64,000 nt of DNA, taken from positions 5,623,316 through 5,687,315 of the forward strand of contig QVOM02000053.1 of NCBI GenBank assembly GCA_003586115.2, in the 5' to 3' direction. Shown in pieces: positions 1-12,104 of the stretch (within the stretch, counting starts at the first letter, position 1; each line of letters starts with the position of its first letter). Origin of the DNA: Salvator merianae (lineage: Eukaryota; Chordata; Lepidosauria; Squamata; Teiidae). The notes under the pieces were generated by a model. That model saw nothing but the letters and a program-made list of their open reading frames with translations. It had not been told where the DNA came from and searched no databases. A program made the position numbers and the translations under genes.

Positions 1-112
1 AGCAGCCTTTATCCAATTCTGCTAGCTAACATTATTTAAGATGAAATGACAGGGGCTGAACCTGGGACCTTCTGCATGCAAAACAACTGCTATGTTGCTG
101 AACTATGCCCAG
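1..112 (-). repeat. tRNA-Ala-derived SINE, 5' tRNA-like part
   Basis: Reverse complement reads like a tRNA-Ala(TGC)-derived SINE head: a degenerate A box near 95-110, the TTTTGCATGCAG anticodon-region block, and a B box (GGTTCAGCCCC) near 52-62. Similar tRNA-Ala SINEs are abundant in squamates. The 3' body is weak or truncated by the window edge. Confidence 0.75.
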
Positions 113-408
113 ACATATACCCAAATCTGTGACACCTTTTGTCTTTAAATCTGTGTGACAACTTCCTTCCTTTTTATTGACAACCATTGATACACTTTCT
201 GGAGAATAACAACTAGATTTCTCTGGGATATCTGTGACAGATAGGCTGAAGTGTGTGTGTGTAAGACAGGTGTAGTCTTGAGACAGTGAAAGCAAGAGGT
301 GAACAAAGAACCTGTACTGAGAGCAGGAACAGGTAGGACTGCATCTGAAAAAGTTTGTTTCTCTCAAGATTCAAATATGTACCATTTCTTTGACTTTGAA
401 GCGATAAG

Positions 409-567
409 AAAGGAGGGAGGGAGGGAGGGAAGGGAAGGGAAGGGAAGGGAAGGGAAGGGAAGGGAAGGGACGGAAAGGAAAGGAAAGGAAAGGAAAGGAA
501 AGGAAAGGAAAGGAAAGGAAAGGAAAGGAAAGGAAAGGAAAGGAAAGGAAAGGAAAGGAGAAAAAGG
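409..567 (+). repeat. Compound microsatellite (GGGA)n-(AGGGA)n-(AAAGG)n
   Basis: A short GGGA run changes at about 430 to pentamer AGGGA (about 8 units), and after a CGG interruption near 471 to about 18 units of AAAGG. All purine on the plus strand. Long ORFs across it in several frames are artefacts of the repeat. Confidence 0.97.
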
Positions 568-1117
568 ACAGGCTGAGTGTACGTACCAGAGAGATGTAAA
601 TGCTTTAGGGGACCACCAGCTGAATGTGAACAAACAATAAAGAATAAAGACTTAAAAAGCCAATGCAATTTTAGGTTAAATTATCTGAAAGACAGCACCC
701 AGATAATGGGAAATAATAATTCCATTGTATTCAGCAGTAATCAGGCTGCACATGGAGTACTGCATCCTCATGCAGGTGGCGCTATTCCAAATCATGCTGT
801 GCTATGATCCAGACCAGCAAACCTTGCTGATCCCAACTCACTGATCCCAATCATGGAATGGTAGTGCCAAATGGTCCCATAAGTATTTTAAGTTTGTCAT
901 GGGCAAAAAAGGGACAGAATGGATGCATTCTCTGTTAACTTCAAGGCCAGAAGTAAGCCCAGCAGGATGAAATAGACAGCAAACAAATTCATTAAAGTGG
1001 AATTTTCTAATCATGGGTGGGCAGAAACCATCTCATACCGTCATGGATTCCAGGTAGAGACTGGACGTCCATCTCTTATTAATGGTTTAATAGATTCCTG
1101 AATTTCATAGATTCCTA

Positions 1118-1176
1118 AATTGACCAGGAGTTGAACTAGGTGGCCTTCATAGTCCAAGTCATATATTTATGAATGG
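1118..1176 (+). repeat. CR1 LINE 3' tail fragment
   Basis: Contains the characteristic CR1 3'-end wording: TTGAACTAGGTGGCC followed by a decayed 'tccaa...' block and an ATATTTATGAATG tail. Only the last ~60 bp remain. Confidence 0.6.
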
Positions 1177-1691
1177 TTTATTAAATAAATCTCTCTTAAG
1201 AAGGATTTATTCTGTATATGAAGCCTAGAACATACTGGCTGTATACACACTATGGGTGGATCATAGATTTTTATTGAAGGCAGTGTTTGCTCCTGCCTTG
1301 GAGATGAGACACAGTGTGTTTTTTACACCATATGCCTCACTTCCTTAGCCTTTTCAAAACTGGGGGAAACATACTTTAAGCTCAGGGTTGCCACTAGTAA
1401 GGAGATCCTGCACCATGAAGCCTTCACATAGGGCATCCATATGGATACGATATTAGTATACCCTTTAGTAGTGGTTTCAGTTTGTTGTTAGCCTTCAATC
1501 TTTAACCTTTCTATTGATTTATTTTATGCAATTAATTGCACAGTGTATTTCTGACTCTAAAGTTTTCTAGGTCCTTCAGATATTGGAGTCAAATCTCTGC
1601 TTTTCAGCATCTTTACTAAATGTTTTGTTTGTTTCTCTTTCATCTTCTTCCCATCTAACTAAACATGTTGCAGAAGACATAGATAGATATG

Positions 1692-1704
1692 GTTGCCTAG
1701 CAAC
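1692..1704. promoter_or_regulatory. RFX X-box-like palindrome
   Basis: GTTGCCTAGCAAC is a perfect inverted repeat (GTTGC/GCAAC) and fits the RFX X-box consensus GTNRCC-N(0-3)-RGYAAC with a 1-bp spacer. Function is inferred. Confidence 0.45.
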
Positions 1705-2710
1705 TGCTTGGATTGTTCATTCTTTGTCCTCTAACCTGGACAAATAGCTGTTTAACCTAGGATAGCAGATCTATGATAGGAACTGGAATGAGCTATCTTT
1801 AAGCAGGGATGCTTTCCATAGGGTCAGAATGCAGATGCTTTATGGATCAAAGTCTACCACTGACATCCACACACGATAGTGTAGATTGATGAAATTTGAG
1901 TGCATAATCTGTTGTCCAAGCAAATAAAATACCTCCACATAGAAAAGCATATATCAAAGAAAAGCTTTTATGCATGCACGGTTTTGTGGGTTACAATTCA
2001 ACATGTATGCATCTATCTGCATCTACCCAGGTGGATAAGTCTGATTTACTTCCATGTGAACTAGGTTGAACATCTAAAATGGAAGAGAAAAAAGAAAAAA
2101 GAACTACAGAGGGAAAAGACAACACTCTTAAGCTTCTTACATTGTTAGAGAAGAAGGGATTTTAGCAAATGCACTTTGCATAACAAGCTATTATTGCTGA
2201 AGTTCTCTTCTCCTGTGCAACTATTAAAGATGCAGAAAATCACCCCTCTACCAGAACAAGGCTGATATACTTTAGTGGGGAACAGTGGTGGCTGTCTCAG
2301 GGCAAAGCTCCAACTGAATACCTGCCTTTTGCAGGCAGCCTTTGATCTGCCAGCAGGTTAAATCACATTTCCGGCAGATCAATGGGAGGCATGACGTTGG
2401 ATCCTCATATATTGCCCACTGCCTGTGCTGTTCCTATTTCCCTGTTCACAAGAAATAATTATAACTCGCGGTGTTATAAACCAGAGAATTAATTGAGCGA
2501 TGTCCTCTATTTCAGAAATAAACAGAAGTTCTGACGGAATGTCTTTAGAAATACGATTCAAAGGCCTTAACCTGTTTGGGAAATGTAACCTCTGGCCTAC
2601 TGCGTGAAACTGAGAACAAATCAGCTGAATAACTTGCAGTTAGCTTCAAGCACTGGTCCCATGGAGATCATAGTAGCTTCCGTATCACCCTCATTGCCCC
2701 TGTGCTCATG

Positions 2711-2724
2711 GTTGCCATGGAGAC
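2711..2724. promoter_or_regulatory. Second RFX X-box-like site
   Basis: GTTGCCATGGAGAC: perfect left half-site and a partly matching right half-site with a 2-bp spacer, about 1 kb from the palindromic X-box at 1,692. Confidence 0.3.
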
Positions 2725-3816
2725 ACAGCACAAGAATGGATAATTCTTCTTTTCTGTAATGGTGTCTCTATGCTGACTGTTCTACAGTTGTGGTTGAGTG
2801 GGTTGGTTAATGGAAAAATCCAAAGCTAGACAGCCCAGGTATTATCATCTTCACTTTCCAGGTGCGTATTCCCTTATAGCACACTGCAACAGCAGCATCT
2901 TGGCTCATTCCCAAGTGGAGAACTTGTGGGAGATACTTCTTACTTCTCTTTCCTTGCGCTACTACTAATGCCAGTTAGGACAAGGATGGAAATTACTGAT
3001 CTCTTAGATGCTACTAAACTCTAATGCCTGTCAGCCCCAGTTACAACAGCCAGTAGTCAATGCGGATGTCAACTGCAGTCTAGAAATACAACAGAGGTTG
3101 TGTTCCGTTCTGGCCATGCCGATACCAGTTTAGCAAAATGACACAGGAAATAGGAAACACTCAGCCATAGATGTGAATTTCTTAGCAATTATAGAAGCTT
3201 TTCCTTTTTGCAAGCCAGAAACCTTATCTTACAGTTTTCTATTCCTTCCAACATTTCATATACTTCCCTTTCAGTTTATCTCTTAACTCCTATTAGTCCA
3301 GTAAGGTCATGTAGGACTAAAAAATTACCACTACAGCATATTATTTGAAAATTGTTGTATACATGTAGATTTCAAGAAAACATTCTCATTACACCACCAT
3401 TGCCACAGATAGAAGGTTCTCTGATGCCCATACTGGGTGACAGCTGCATATTCAACTTTCTGCCTTCATATGTACTTTCTTATGGCCACAATGGACCTCT
3501 TTAGGAAAGTTCACCTTTGGATTATGTAGGTTTAGCAGATGTGGATCACTTCCAAATCTCCTGCAAACCAGGGTGTGTTCAGACTTGCAATTTTTAAAAC
3601 CACCTGAATAAAAGGACCAAGGACCAAGTAATTCCTGGGAGCAAGAAAAAAAGGCTTCCAAACACAGTTACCCGTTGAGCCAATTCAACACTCACCCATA
3701 GTACAGCCTGCAAAGGGTGCTTGGCCACTGGGTATGAAATCCCCGCCTCTCTGCTGAAGCAGTTTCCCACTCCTGAACTGCCAGGTTTTATTTGTTTGCA
3801 AAAGAAATGTCAAGTT

Positions 3817-4202
3817 TCTCTCTCTCTCTCCTCCCATGCCTCATTATAAGAAATCCTGCTTTTCTAATCTAAAGGAGGCAGGATAGGAGTTGTTTTTGCA
3901 GATCTATTTAATCGAGTTCAAAATTTCCTGATGCTGGTAAGAGCTCACTGGTGCCCCTCCCTCCCTGTCCAATTGTCCCAAGGCTGTGAAACATTCTACC
4001 AATTCTCTCTCTCCCCATGCCTCATTATTTTACGAAGTCCAGTGTGTTTTTTAAGTACAGAAGGCAGGATAGGAGGGGGGTTTTTTAGTTGCACTTTCTG
4101 CTTCCTTCGATCTTCAAAAGTTCCTGGTGCTAGCAAGAGAGTTCACTGGTGCCCCTCCCTCCATTCCTGTCCAATTGTCTGATGGGTTCCTGCAAGGCTG
4201 TG
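3817..4202 (+). repeat. Tandem duplication of a ~190-bp unit (two diverged copies)
   Basis: Copy 1 is about 3,817-3,987 and copy 2 about 4,003-4,202. Shared landmarks in the same order: a CT-rich start, CATGCCTCATTAT, GGCAGGATAGGAG, CTGGTGCCCCTCCCTCC, TGTCCAATTGTC and AAGGCTGTG. Copies are clearly diverged, with indels. Just downstream are ATTGG and further C/T-rich blocks. This could be a local tandem duplication or a duplicated block of an LTR. Confidence 0.75.
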
Positions 4203-4927
4203 ATTGGTGAAGGTGCTCCCCACTCAGCTCTAAGGTGACCCAAGAGCTCTTTTCTCCTGGCTGTTGAAGGGGTAAATATTTACAGGCTTGGAGCTGGGGT
4301 AAGACAAATTTTCCGATTTCCTGTGTGCCCCGTCCAGTCGAATTCACTCAGAAGGCAACTGAAATATCTACTCTGAATACATCCTTAATAATAATTCAAA
4401 TGCTACACAATATTACCATATTGCGACAAATTTATCTTCCATTAATAAATGCATATTTTGAGGGAGAGGGGAATAAATCTTCATCATACTTATTTCTATA
4501 TTTACCATTTGTTGTGTGTGTATTTCAAACACACATAATTGCAATCAAACACTGCTCAAGAGTAGTTGCGTATACCAACAGAGAAAAAAACCAAAGTCAG
4601 AAGGTCCCTTTAGGATACAACAAAAATTTAAGTTACTTAGCTCATTCTGTTCTTTCTCTCTCTCTTTTTTCTTTCATGAGCATAAATGCATACCTTATAA
4701 CACTAACCACTCAGACATTTAAACCCTGCCCAAATGAGAGTGGGACCATACTTTCCTGCTAGAAGAAAATCTATGAAATGTTATTCACAGTAACCGTCAA
4801 TGGACTTCTGGGATTGTTTTCTGAAATGGTTGAGTTACATTTATATATTCAATTTATTAATGGACATTATTGTGGTGCATATTTTGTCAGTGCAACTGTA
4901 TCTGTAATATTTTTCATTAACTAAGCT

Positions 4928-5548
4928 AAAGCCTTTGGCTATGTGGATTACAATAAACTGTGGCAAGTGCTTAGAAAGATGGCAGTACCTGACCACCTTA
5001 CCTGTCTCCTGAGGAATCTGTATGTGGGTCAACAAGCAACAGTTAAAATCAAACAGGGAATAACTGATTGGTTCAAGATTGAGAAAGGAGTATTATAAGG
5101 AAGTATATCGTCCCCTTATTTATTTAACTTACATGAAGAATTCAACATATGAAATGCTAGGCTGGAGGAAACAAAAGTCAGAATTAAGATTGTCAGGAGA
5201 AATATCAACAGCCTACGCAGGAATACCACTCTCAGGACAGAAAGAGAAGAGGAATTCAGGAGTCTCTTGATGAAGGGGAAAGAAGAAAGCGCAAAAATCT
5301 TCATTAACGGCCCATGCAGAAAGGGCCTCAAATACTTTGGCGAAACAATGAGAAGGCAGGCTTTACTGGAAAGGATCCAGATGATGGGAAAGGCGAAGAG
5401 GATTGAAGAAGAAGAGATGAATAGATAGTGTAGCAAAGCCAATGAACATGAGCTTGGGCAGACTACAGGAAGTAGTGGAGGACAGATGGACCTGGCATGC
5501 GGTGGTCCATGGGGTCATGAAGAGTCAGGCATGACTAAATGACTAAAC
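4928..5548 (+). pseudogene. BovB/RTE LINE reverse transcriptase remnant, to the 3' end
   Basis: Translation from 4,928 gives KAFGYVDYNKLWQVLRKM, then PDHLTCLLRNLYVGQQATVK and TDWFKIEKGV, the RTE/BovB reverse transcriptase signature. The frame is then broken by stops (TAA near 5,095) and indels. The YADD catalytic box near 5,214 is disrupted and reads YAGIPL. After an internal deletion the sequence resumes with the BovB C-terminal and 3' region (ATGAACATGAGCTTGGGCAG; GTGGTCCATGGGGTC; ATGACTAAATGACTAAAC). Dead copy. BovB is known in squamates and ruminants. Confidence 0.9.
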
Positions 5549-5549
5549 A

Positions 5550-8529
5550 TTTTGCAGGATTGCACAGAAGTGCACTTGAGAACCTCAGCAGCAACATATT
5601 TCAGCAAGTCAGCATTGATTTTAGGCTTGTCAGGTTGCCGGCCTGTGCTGGAGTGCAGATGAGGTCCTCAACAGTAAAATATTCCAATTGTCAGCATTTT
5701 TTTTTTCTTCCTCCAAGGAAAACAAGCAAGACTGGAAGCTCCACAGCAACAAAACTAGAGATGCAGGAAGAAGAGTTGGTATAAACCTCATCCAGACAGC
5801 ATCTACTACGTAAGGCCAGGAGTGAAATGGGGGTGATGGATCAGGAATGAAAAAGTACTGAAATGTGAGAGAGATCAATTTCAGAAGGTCAATAAGGAAG
5901 AGAGAAACATCTGGTCAAGATCAATCCACAGGTCATAAGAACAGCAGCAACAGCAACAATAAAAAATTGACTGCTTAGGAGCAGAAATGATAAAACAGTG
6001 GCAGAGATCTGATATAATTGACAAACTGTGCTGACCAATCAATTACAGTGGTAGGGGGTAATTTTGGACAGGTTTTGGTAGGGGACAGAGCAATGTCTTG
6101 TGCATTACAATAGCACAGCATTTGATAAACCAGGATAAAAAGTGTACTGACCGTGGTTTAACTATTTCTTGTTTGTTCTGTCCAAACTCATGCAGATTCC
6201 TTGCAGAATTTTTTTAGAAATGTGGGATAAGCTTCAGTGTACCTAGGCCTAAGCCTAAACTAAATGTAACAGTCTATCTTACTTCAGAGTTACAGGATTG
6301 AGATGCAGCATAGGTCTAAGGCTCATTCCATATCTGTTAGTAGGGTGGACAGATTCTTTAAGTTCAGTCCTGCCACACTGTCAGTTTTTCATTTAGATAA
6401 TCAATATATGAGTTGAAAATATTTCATTTATATATCCCTTCTTCTGATGCATTCAAGGTATAATATATTCTCTTCCCCTACAATTTATTCCCACAACAAA
6501 ACAGTAAGAATGCTTCATATTTGCATCTGTCTTTCCATAAACATTTTTTATTGTTAGGCAACTACAATTTCAGAGTAGTTTGAATTTCATAGAATGTTTG
6601 TATTTCTCTTCATATATTGTTTTTGGGATTGCAAACTTTTTAAATACATATTGTATTTTATTTTTTAATAGTCCCTTTAATATTGTTGCAAAAAAAGAAT
6701 TCAGAACTTTTTTTCTTTACTAAAATGTACTGTAACCTGGGAAACTGTTTTGTTTCAACAAACCATTATAAGCAGCTAGACCACAACAACTGAAACTAAT
6801 CCTATACAATGGGACCAGACGGTGCTCCACAAGACCACTTCCAACTGTGAAGTCCAATGCCTCACAAATATGTCTGACTTTGTCCTGAAAGTACTTTGCA
6901 ACTGATTGCAGCAAGCTTCCAAAAGAGGTAAAAGCAAAAACTTGTGACTAGATGACAATAGCCCTCTGACCACTCAGAACAGGTCTTCTGGATGGCCACT
7001 TTAGGATGCCATGGAAATAGACAAGGAAGCCTGCTTTGCTGTCAACACTACCACATGGTACACATGATAATGTGCTCTTACCCGCATTCAGTCAGTTTCA
7101 CATTGGGATTTACGCCACATTCACTCTAGCTGCAGTTCCTTCTACTTTATTTCCCATCGTTCCCTGCTCAATCAAGGTGCGTTATGATTGCTGCAGGAAT
7201 GCTGAGGGTACTTGGGTGCAGTCACGCCATTAGCTCTGCTCACCTCATGATTCCAAGTGAGACCAGAGCATCGACAGGAGAGCCACCCATGTCAAACGGA
7301 AACTCCCCCAGAGCCAACTGCCAGATTCCATAAGCCTCCAAGACTGGGCTGTTTCAAGGGGCCCTTCATCCCTGTGGTGAGGAACAAACACCATAAGCCC
7401 AGAAATGTTCTGTCCATGACAGTAGACTCGGCTACAAGTCTATCTATCAAGGGATTATCATGTTGTGCCTACATGAGCAGTTGGCAATTGTTACTGCCAT
7501 CCACCCCCAAGCGACCCAAGGCCTCACCAGTTTGAATGGCCTCCCGGGAAAGGTGAGACTCATACTAAGTTAGCCTTCAGAGACTCCAGCTAAACATTTA
7601 AACAGATAAGTGTTTTCCAGGTTAAGAGATCAACTCACGGGCTTTATCAAAGGGTACAGACGTTATTAAAGTAATGAAAAGGTGAAACGAGAATAATACC
7701 AGACTATTGCAATCCATGGCATAAGGCAGAACAATAAAAACATTATGGGATGTGTTAACAATGAGCTAAAAGTTATTGCAAGGTCATGAGGGTATATTAA
7801 GTTGTGCATAGAAAATATAGCCATGAGCCATATGACTCACAGATGCCTCTTTATTGATTGCAGCTTATGTCTGCTTGCTATATTAATGAACAACCCAAAT
7901 CATTCTAAAGACCTACAACAAGGAATAGAAAGTTTTATAGAATTAGCTTAAAAAAAAAAAAAACACCTTTCAAGAATAACTTGATAATTTTACATTTGTT
8001 TAAAGCTTTTAAAAAAAGATAAGACAGAAGAGACATATTGGACAATTACAGCCCTTCTTAAGCCAAGTGCAAAACGATGCCAAGGAACACAGACACAATC
8101 AAGCAGATGAGAAGCAGAGCTTCGAGCAAAGTAGTTCTTCCAAGCCATACTTGCCCGAGGAAGAAATTAGAAGCAAGCAGCTGGACAAAATGAAGAAAAA
8201 AATATGTTTTTTTAGCAAATTATTTACACACAGTAGAGATAGCAAAATCACTTCCTTGTCTTTACATTGCAAACACAAACACAGATTTGATGGAAAGGAG
8301 TGATACAGACTACAAAGACAACAGTTAAATCAGCAGGCATTTTGTTTGTTTTTGTTTTGTGTGTGTGTGTGTTCCTAGCAAGCTAATGGACATTTTTTAT
8401 TATTATTACAATCTATGTTAAATACAGTTTGCATGATAAAGGCTTCAAAGTCACATATATTCATTTTTAATGATGCCCCTTTAACTTCTCATAGCTATAA
8501 TTCCTTTCTGCTAGGGAAACTTCACCCTA

Positions 8530-8530
<1 letters not shown>
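5550..8530. other. Unique or unrecognised intron sequence
   Basis: No gene seen. Contains an A-run (7,951-7,964). The block at about 6,740-7,560 is less AT-rich, with a 92-codon frame (7,257-7,535) without recognisable motifs; it may be an old repeat I cannot name. Confidence 0.4.
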
Positions 8531-8605
<75 letters not shown>

Positions 8606-8661
8606 CTCCCTCTCCCTCTCCCTCTCCCTCTCCCTCTCTCTCTCCCTTCTTTCCTTCCTTT
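8531..8661 (+). repeat. Microsatellite (TTTC)n-(CTCTCC)n
   Basis: About 18 units of TTTC (8,531-8,605) followed by CTCTCC hexamers to about 8,646 and a short T/C tail. Pure pyrimidine on the plus strand. ORFs across it are artefacts. Confidence 0.97.
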
Positions 8662-9183
8662 GGGCAAGCTACAAAACAGATAATAGCCAAGTTGTTCAAT
8701 CTGGGGATTCTGGAATGAGAAAATGGAGGCACAGAGTGTCAGCATTTCACTCTTTACTTCTCATTCTATATTTTGTTTTATTTTAAGCTTTGAAACATGA
8801 GGCTTGTTCAGGAAGTTGGATGGTTGGCTTTTTACTGTTCTGGTATGTGCTAATGTAGACACAGGAACCAGTGGTGGACACAGGGACTAATAATCATGTT
8901 TTGGGGGGCTTCTGAAGTGCTGTTTCTGCTACACTGTAGAAATTGGTAGCCCACCCCAAAAGTAGACCAGAGGGGTTATGACATATTTTGTTCAGAGCTG
9001 GAAGGAGAAGCTCAACAGTGTGTAGGCACATGGCAGTTATAAACAAAGTAGGCTGCATGGCATGTCTCTTCTAACAGCTATGCACACAATAAAGAGCTTT
9101 TCCTATTCCCTTGTTTAAGTTGACTTTTTTGATATAATGCTATGTTAAGTTTCAGCGCCTGGTAAAGACCTTTTCTCTTTGCC

Positions 9184-9405
9184 CAGGCATATGGGCCTTG
9201 ACCCTCTAAGAAGCCCCCCTCATTGCTGCTGGTCTGTTGTATTATTCGGGTAGGGTGTTTCTGGGGTAGGGGCTATGAAATACTTTTTATGATGTTTTTA
9301 TAATGTCTTTATGGTGTTTTATTGTAATAGCTTTAGTATGTCTTGTAAGCCACCCTGGGAGCTCTCAGTATAGGGCAGGGTAGAAATTGAAATTAAAGTA
9401 AAGTA
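9184..9405 (+). repeat. L2-type LINE 3' UTR/tail
   Basis: T-rich ATGATGTTTTTATAATG block, then GTAAGCCACCCTGGGAGCTC and an AGGGCAGGGTAGAAATT end running into an A/T tail. This is the usual wording of squamate L2-like LINE 3' ends. No RT coding part was seen here. Confidence 0.6.
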
Positions 9406-10839
9406 ATTGTATAAAGCAACAGAGTTTTTAAAAGATGCCTAAATTGTGGAGATACATCTATAAACATATTTTCCATTTTTAAAGTACAACCAAATTGAGA
9501 CTGAAGATGAGGAATTTACAGAGTGGAGTCGAAACTGACATTCTTAGCTGTGTGCTCCTTTTGTCTTCCAAACTCAAAGGAATCCAACAATAAAGTACAA
9601 TAAAAGGTCCTGACCTTGCCCTCTTAAGAGAACAAAAACCTCTGTGTGTATCTTCATATTATTATGTTACCAATGTTACATTCCAGTAATTCGGGAACAT
9701 TTATACTCTACAGATAATAACCACCAAAAGGAGCAAATATTTCTTACGTTAATGAGGATGGGAGGTTATATAAAACCTTAAACACATCAAAACTCAGGAT
9801 ATATCTCAGAGTAAACTCCAATGAACCCAACAGAGTATGTTTCCAAGTCAACCAATATTTTGTCATAAAAAATTACTTCAATTTATGGTTCACTGTTTAG
9901 ATACATTAATGTATTGAAAGGGTACATGGGAAACATCACCATGGAATTGGCACTTTATCATGTGTATCACAGAAAAGAGAGGGAAAAAAACCCTATTGTA
10001 TATATTGCCCTCTTGATACACATTACTATATCACCTAGAAAGATGTATGTTGCTTCAGTTATTATTTTTTATGCAAAACTCTTGCTGCTATTATAGATTT
10101 ATTGGGGCTGGGATTTACACTCATACAATTCGGTAGTATTTTTGAGAATACTTCATTGTGGTCAAGTTCCTTACATGGGGAAAAACCCACCAGACTTTTT
10201 TACACCAATATTAAAATTAATGGGATTTTGCCATAGCCAAATCCAATGACATAGATTAGCAGATCAATGGTCTCATATTAGCCTCTGACAAATCATCCTG
10301 ACAAATCAGAAATGAACATTTTTCTTGCTGTGGCAGCATTATTACTATTATAAATTTTGAATGATTATTATTTATATCAACATAACCATAATCAAGAATC
10401 CCTTAGTGGAGCCTCCCCACTGTTTGGAAAGAAGAGAAAATAGGAAGTATTTTTGTGGGGAGAAATGGGAATGTTTCCCACCCCTCCAGTGGAGCTGGAA
10501 CTATTCTATGGATGGGAAGCTGTCAGAACATAAATGCTCAAGTGTTCCTGGAAAACACATTACATGACTGGACCTGAAAAGGGTTTCTGGGGAGTGGGGG
10601 TTCAGGATATTTTGTCCCGCTCTTCTTCATGCAGCATCCAGATGCAGTGAACTGACGACCACAAAACACTCATTTTCCATCACACAGATGGGGCCTAAGT
10701 TAAACATGCAGTCAACCCTTGTACAATGCTGTCATTTGGTTTCCACAAACCAATGTGTACTGAAAAGCTATGGGGTGCCAGTCTATCAATATAAAGCCAA
10801 ATGACATAAGGCAAAGAAGGCCCAGTCTACTAATATAAA
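9406..10839. other. AT-rich intron sequence with no recognised element
   Basis: Nothing coding. At its right edge two near-identical ~21-bp strings (CCAGTCTATCAATATAAAGC at about 10,779 and CCAGTCTACTAATATAAAGC at about 10,821) precede the transposon copy at 10,840. Confidence 0.4.
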
Positions 10840-11355
10840 GCTCTTTCTGCACTTTCTAGTGTTCCACACCAGCAGGTGTACTAAGGGCATCCCCTCTGCA
10901 CATTAGTGTGGAATATGGGAGGCCCCACACACCACTAGCATGCTTCATTTGCACAAGATGGAGCATGATCCAGATCAGGAGGTTCCTGGGCTAGATTACT
11001 GGTAGACACTGATATTGGCATATTAGTGTATTGGCATATTAGTGGAGCCTAATCCAGATCATGTAGATGTGCAGAAGGTACATTCCTCTACGTTCTGATT
11101 TACAGGAGGACCCATTTCAGCAGTATGCCTTATCGTACCAGCAAAATGGGCTTCCCAGGAGCTCCAAAGCCATCAGAATTCACAGAAGCCAGCTCCAAAG
11201 TTTATGCAAACTAAAATGGAGGCTAGTGAGGAATACACCAACACCATGCAGACAACACTGTTCCTGTTTATGGGCAAACCATCCCAGTCATGGTATGGAT
11301 TAGCTGATCAAGAGGAGCTCTTCTGGATCATGAAAGGCAAGAGCAGAAAGGCCCT
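10840..11355 (+). mobile_element. Non-autonomous DNA transposon, family 2, copy B
   Basis: Begins CTCTTTCTGCACTTTCTAGT and ends GAGCAGAAAGGCCCT, so the ends are inverted repeats (AGGGCCTTTCTGC type). The interior shares ordered blocks with 12,605, 14,581 and 26,830: a CACATTAGTGTGGAATATGG/GGAGGCC motif, a 'gcacaagatggagcat' motif, 'ccagatcagg', and 'ggacccatttcagcag'. A 16-bp exact tandem duplication sits at 11,013-11,044. No transposase recognised. Superfamily (PIF/Harbinger-like or hAT-like) unassigned. Confidence 0.65.
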
Positions 11356-12065
11356 AAGTAAATTCCACTTATAGGCCAAAACATATTATTGAAAGTTTCT
11401 AGAACTGCATTAAGTGGAGTTCCATTTTGCAAACTATATAAGGTAACCTGTGGTATACAACCATGTTGTATTAGGATAAGCACTTTCTACCAAATGTATA
11501 AAAGCAAAATTTCATTACATGGAATTGTGACATACAAGGAATGCCTGTAATTTATGAAATAAAGCCACCTTCAGCCAATTGCACTTATGCATCAGTCTCA
11601 TTTTAAACAGTTCTTAAAGGATGTGTGTTGTGCAATGTGTTGCTAAAAGTGAATTCAGGTGGGCTCAGTTTTACAGGCCACAATAGGCAAGCATACAACA
11701 ATCTTATAGTGCTCTTCAGTTCTCCAAAAATCATGCCTACACTCTTGGACAACCTTAGTAGAAACATATTCATCAAAGTCAGGCAAGAAGACACTTAAGA
11801 TAACCCATTGGGAACAGCTCAAATCAAGCTGGAGTGAATGTGAATGATTTTAGCAGAAAATTGTATAGGAAATTGGCCACAGCAGGGTACTGAGCAACCT
11901 GCACCTTCTGGGACACTTATATTCTTTTAGTATTTGTAAAAGGCTCTACAGCATGGCAATGAGCAGATATAATGGGTGATGAAGACAATTTCTTCACTTT
12001 CCCTCTTATTTCCAGAGCAGAGGCTAGAAAATGCTGTGAGCTGTGCTTGAACCAATCTTGATGAG

Positions 12066-12104
12066 GTGTTTTTTTGGTGTTTTTTTTTTTTTTTTTTTTT
12101 TTTT
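12066..12104 (+). repeat. Poly-T tract
   Basis: T runs with two GG/G interruptions. On the CDH8-sense strand it is poly-A, possibly the tail of a decayed minus-strand retroelement. Confidence 0.8.

Larger units (their letters stand above)
1180..3810. other. Mostly unique AT-rich intron sequence
   Basis: No transposon recognised and no coding signal. Holds the two X-box-like sites and a candidate conserved block near 2,430-2,620 that lacks simple repeats. Open frames here (for example at 2,379-2,561 and 3,452-3,661, minus) show no family features. Confidence 0.5.

Noticed and set aside
213..668. 151-codon minus frame
   Set aside because: Most of its length is the (AGGGA)/(AAAGG) repeat read as LSFPF; not a gene.
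4325..4762. 145-codon plus frame
   Set aside because: No domain, AT-rich composition, no supporting signals; starts in the flank of the tandem duplication.
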